Shown: piece by piece, positions 5,387 to 7,192 of the stretch
How positions within the stretch are numbered: the stretch's first letter is position 1
How the letters are laid out: each line of letters starts with the position of its first letter
DNA from: Parvularculaceae bacterium
GTDB taxonomy: Bacteria > Pseudomonadota > Alphaproteobacteria > Caulobacterales > Parvularculaceae
DNA: 7,192 nt
Reading direction: 5' to 3'
NCBI GenBank assembly: GCA_004213235.1
Contig: SHAI01000131.1
Location: 1 to 7,192 of the forward strand
Notes under the pieces: model-generated
Told to the model about the DNA's origin: nothing
What the model saw: the letters and a program-made list of their open reading frames with translations, nothing else
Database searches by the model: none
Position numbers and translations under genes: made by a program

Positions 5387-6424
5387 ATGAGTGTGATCAA
5401 CGACATCGACGCCAGAGCACGGGATGTGTTCCGCCGCCTTGTGGAGACTTATCTTTCAACCGGGGAGCCTGTCGGCTCGCGGACGCTATCGCAAGATGCG
5501 GCGCTTGGTGTTTCTGCGGCGACCATACGTAACGTCATGGCAGATCTGACCGATCTGGGGCTGCTGCATGCGCCGCACATTTCGGCAGGGCGTTTGCCGA
5601 CGGATCTGGGGCTGCGACTGTTCGTGGATGGCATGATGCAGCTGGGCGATTTGACCCTGGAGGAGCGGCAAACCCTGGACATTGGCAATGCCCCCGGCGA
5701 TGGGGCCAGTGTTCTGGAACAGGCGGCTGCGCGATTGTCTGGCCTCACGCAAACGGCCAGCCTGGTTGTCGCGCCAAAGAGCGAAGCGGCGCTGCGCCAT
5801 GTGGAGTTCGTTGGTACGGCACCGAGCGAAGCTCTGGCAATTCTCGTGTTTGAAGATGGGCGCGTGGAAAACCGCGTAATGGCGCTGCCTGAGGGCTTGC
5901 CGCCAGCCTCGTTGATTGCGGCAGGGAATTTTTTATCCACCCGTTTGCGGGGCAAAACGCTCCATGAAGTGCGTGCTGATATCCTCAAAGAGGTGAGTTC
6001 AAACGAAGCCCAACTCGACGAACTGACGGCGAAACTCGTTGGTGCTGGCGTCGCAGAGCTTTCCGGCGGTGAGCGGTCCAGTTTGATCGTGCGTGGGCGC
6101 GGGCGGTTACTGGATGAAACGACAGAAGAGGATTTGGAAAAAGTCCGAATGCTTTTCGACGATCTGGAGCGGAAAAAAGACGTCATTGATGTGTTGAATT
6201 CAGCCAGAAAAGGTGAAGGGGTCAAAGTCTTTATCGGGTCAGAGAACCGGCTTTTTTCGTTGAGTGGCTCGTCCGTGATCGCCGCGCCTTATCGCGACCA
6301 GTCCAATCAGATTGTCGGGGTGTTGGCTGTGCTTGGGCCAACGCGCCTGAATTATGCGCGGATTGTTCCCATCGTCGACTATACGGCGGACGCGGTGTCA
6401 AAAGTACTGGGGCGGACAGGTTGA
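5387..6424 (+). CDS. hrcA: Heat-inducible transcription repressor HrcA
   Basis: This 345-residue repressor binds CIRCE operators of chaperone operons (groESL, sometimes dnaK). In the family its folding and activity depend on GroEL. The N-terminal winged helix spans about residues 1-80, with ETYLSTGEPVGSRTLS (20-35) and the hallmark SAATIRNVMADLTDLGLL (43-60) followed by SAGRLPTD (66-73). The rest is the GAF-like and dimerization domain, ending in LNYARIVPIVDYTADAV. The length is normal and no motif is missing. The frame is closed by TAA at 5375-5377, so the start cannot lie farther upstream than 5387; a GTG at 5393 is the only close alternative. No Shine-Dalgarno sequence precedes the ATG. 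The neighbour grpE, 79 bp downstream, fits a conserved chaperone locus. Confidence 0.96.
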   Translation: MSVINDIDARARDVFRRLVETYLSTGEPVGSRTLSQDAALGVSAATIRNVMADLTDLGLLHAPHISAGRLPTDLGLRLFVDGMMQLGDLTLEERQTLDIGNAPGDGASVLEQAAARLSGLTQTASLVVAPKSEAALRHVEFVGTAPSEALAILVFEDGRVENRVMALPEGLPPASLIAAGNFLSTRLRGKTLHEVRADILKEVSSNEAQLDELTAKLVGAGVAELSGGERSSLIVRGRGRLLDETTEEDLEKVRMLFDDLERKKDVIDVLNSARKGEGVKVFIGSENRLFSLSGSSVIAAPYRDQSNQIVGVLAVLGPTRLNYARIVPIVDYTADAVSKVLGRTG

Positions 6425-6430
6425 AAAGAA

Positions 6431-6462
6431 CGGCCTGGCTGCGTACATCGGCCTTCAGGCCG
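6431..6462 (+). repeat. Competing hairpins between hrcA and grpE
   Basis: CAGGCCG (6456-6462) can pair with CGGCCTG (6431-6437) as a 7-bp stem with an 18-nt loop. Alternatively GGCCG (6458-6462) can pair with CGGCC (6449-6453) as a tight 5-bp hairpin with a TTCA loop. The two are mutually exclusive. A T5 run (6476-6480) follows, but 13 nt from the stem, too far for a standard terminator. It may be an attenuator, an mRNA processing or stability element, or chance in a GC-rich gap. Confidence 0.4.
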
Positions 6463-6503
6463 GGCGGTCGGTAACTTTTTCCAGTTAAATGAGAATTTCC
6501 AAA

Positions 6504-7192
6504 ATGGGTGATAATGAATACCAGTCTAAGGCGGGCCAGGGCGATTTTGACGACGCCGTAGAGGCGTCGGAAGAAGCTGCGCGCGAAGCGGCCGCTGAAT
6601 TAGATATCGACGATCAGGACGTTGAAACCATCGCACGGGCGGCAACGGCGGCGCTGCAGGATGAAATTGACAAGCTAAACGATCGTGTTTTGCGAGCCGC
6701 AGCGGAATTGGAAAATACCCGGCGGCGCGCTGAGCGGGAAAAGGCGGATGCGGCGAAATATGCAATCGCAAATTTTGCCCGGGATCTGTTGCCGGTGGCT
6801 GATAATTTCGAGCGCGCTGTTGCCTCGGCACCGGGGGAAGATGCTGCGCTAAATGCGGAGACCTTGAAAGGGCTCATGACCGGCATCCTCATGACGGAAA
6901 AGGAACTGCTTACCGTTCTTGAGCGTCATGGTGTGCGCAAGATCGACCCACAGGGTGAGAAATTCGACCCGAATATGCATCAGGCGGTGGCACAGGCACC
7001 GGCTGAGGGCATTCCCTCAGGCCACGTCGCACAAACAGCGCAAACGGGTTTTGTCCTGGGTGAGCGCGTCCTGCGTGCGGCAATGGTCGTTGTCTCCACC
7101 GGTGCGCCATCCGCGGGCAGTGATGACGCGGGCAAGAATGAAGCGAGCAGGGATGAGGTCGGTTCAGACGACAGTCCATATAAGGATCAATC
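6504..7192 (+). CDS. grpE: GrpE, DnaK nucleotide-exchange factor, 3' end cut by window edge
   Basis: The frame is open for 229 codons to the window end. GrpE is a homodimeric cochaperone that releases ADP from DnaK. Residues 1-45 are acidic and probably disordered. A long helix with coiled-coil character spans about 45-95 (LQDEIDKLNDRVLRAAAELE is its middle). LLPVADNFERAV (95-106) and the C-terminal beta domain follow, with VLERHGVRKIDPQGEKFDPN (138-157), HQAVAQAP and GFVLGERVLRAAMVVVSTG (182-200). The family domain is complete by about residue 200. A Ser/Asp/Glu-rich tail continues to the edge, so the stop should lie shortly beyond. The start is ambiguous: ATG 6504 has a weak GAGA 9 nt upstream, while an in-frame ATG at 6489, directly after a TAA, has no ribosome site. 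It probably follows hrcA in one operon. Confidence 0.95.
   Translation, partial: MGDNEYQSKAGQGDFDDAVEASEEAAREAAAELDIDDQDVETIARAATAALQDEIDKLNDRVLRAAAELENTRRRAEREKADAAKYAIANFARDLLPVADNFERAVASAPGEDAALNAETLKGLMTGILMTEKELLTVLERHGVRKIDPQGEKFDPNMHQAVAQAPAEGIPSGHVAQTAQTGFVLGERVLRAAMVVVSTGAPSAGSDDAGKNEASRDEVGSDDSPYKDQ

Noticed and set aside
5449..6225. 258-codon open frame on the minus strand inside hrcA
   Set aside because: It is Ser/Arg-rich with no recognisable domain, as expected from the complement of GC-rich coding DNA. hrcA is unambiguous here.

Overview
The window reads as an alphaproteobacterial chromosome of moderate to high GC. A hand count gives 59 G/C in 6541-6640 (grpE), against 42 in 161-260 (intergenic). 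The strongest taxonomic cues are rph divergent from hrcA with grpE directly behind hrcA, the style of the RNase PH and HrcA proteins, and a short NDUFS6-like zinc-finger protein. I cannot name a genus.

Layout. (1) 1-144, minus strand: the first 48 residues of a small helix-turn-helix protein that runs off the left edge. (2) 145-558: an AT-rich, gene-poor divergent region full of inverted repeats, including a perfect 12-bp stem at 286-315, a possible 17-residue peptide and a candidate promoter. (3) 559-3395: a NatAB/YadGH-like ABC-2 export system. Its permease (559-2079) and ATPase (2448-3395) are both on the plus strand but are separated by a minus-strand zf-CHCC protein (2096-2287). (4) 3424-4284, minus: a PlsC-type acyltransferase. 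(5) 4534-5244, minus: rph (RNase PH). (6) 5387-6424, plus: hrcA, the heat-shock repressor. (7) 6504 to the right edge, plus: grpE, cut by the window end.

How the genes fit together. hrcA and grpE form the start of a heat-shock chaperone locus: the repressor of groE-type operons, then the nucleotide-exchange factor of DnaK. The ABC ATPase and permease are probably one exporter expressed from two transcription units. The acyltransferase and rph are housekeeping genes for phospholipid and tRNA 3'-end metabolism.

Most of the window (559-7192) looks like ordinary core genome. I see no convincing novel multi-gene system. The part least explained by known features is the structured AT-rich stretch at about 160-380, next to the small HTH gene.
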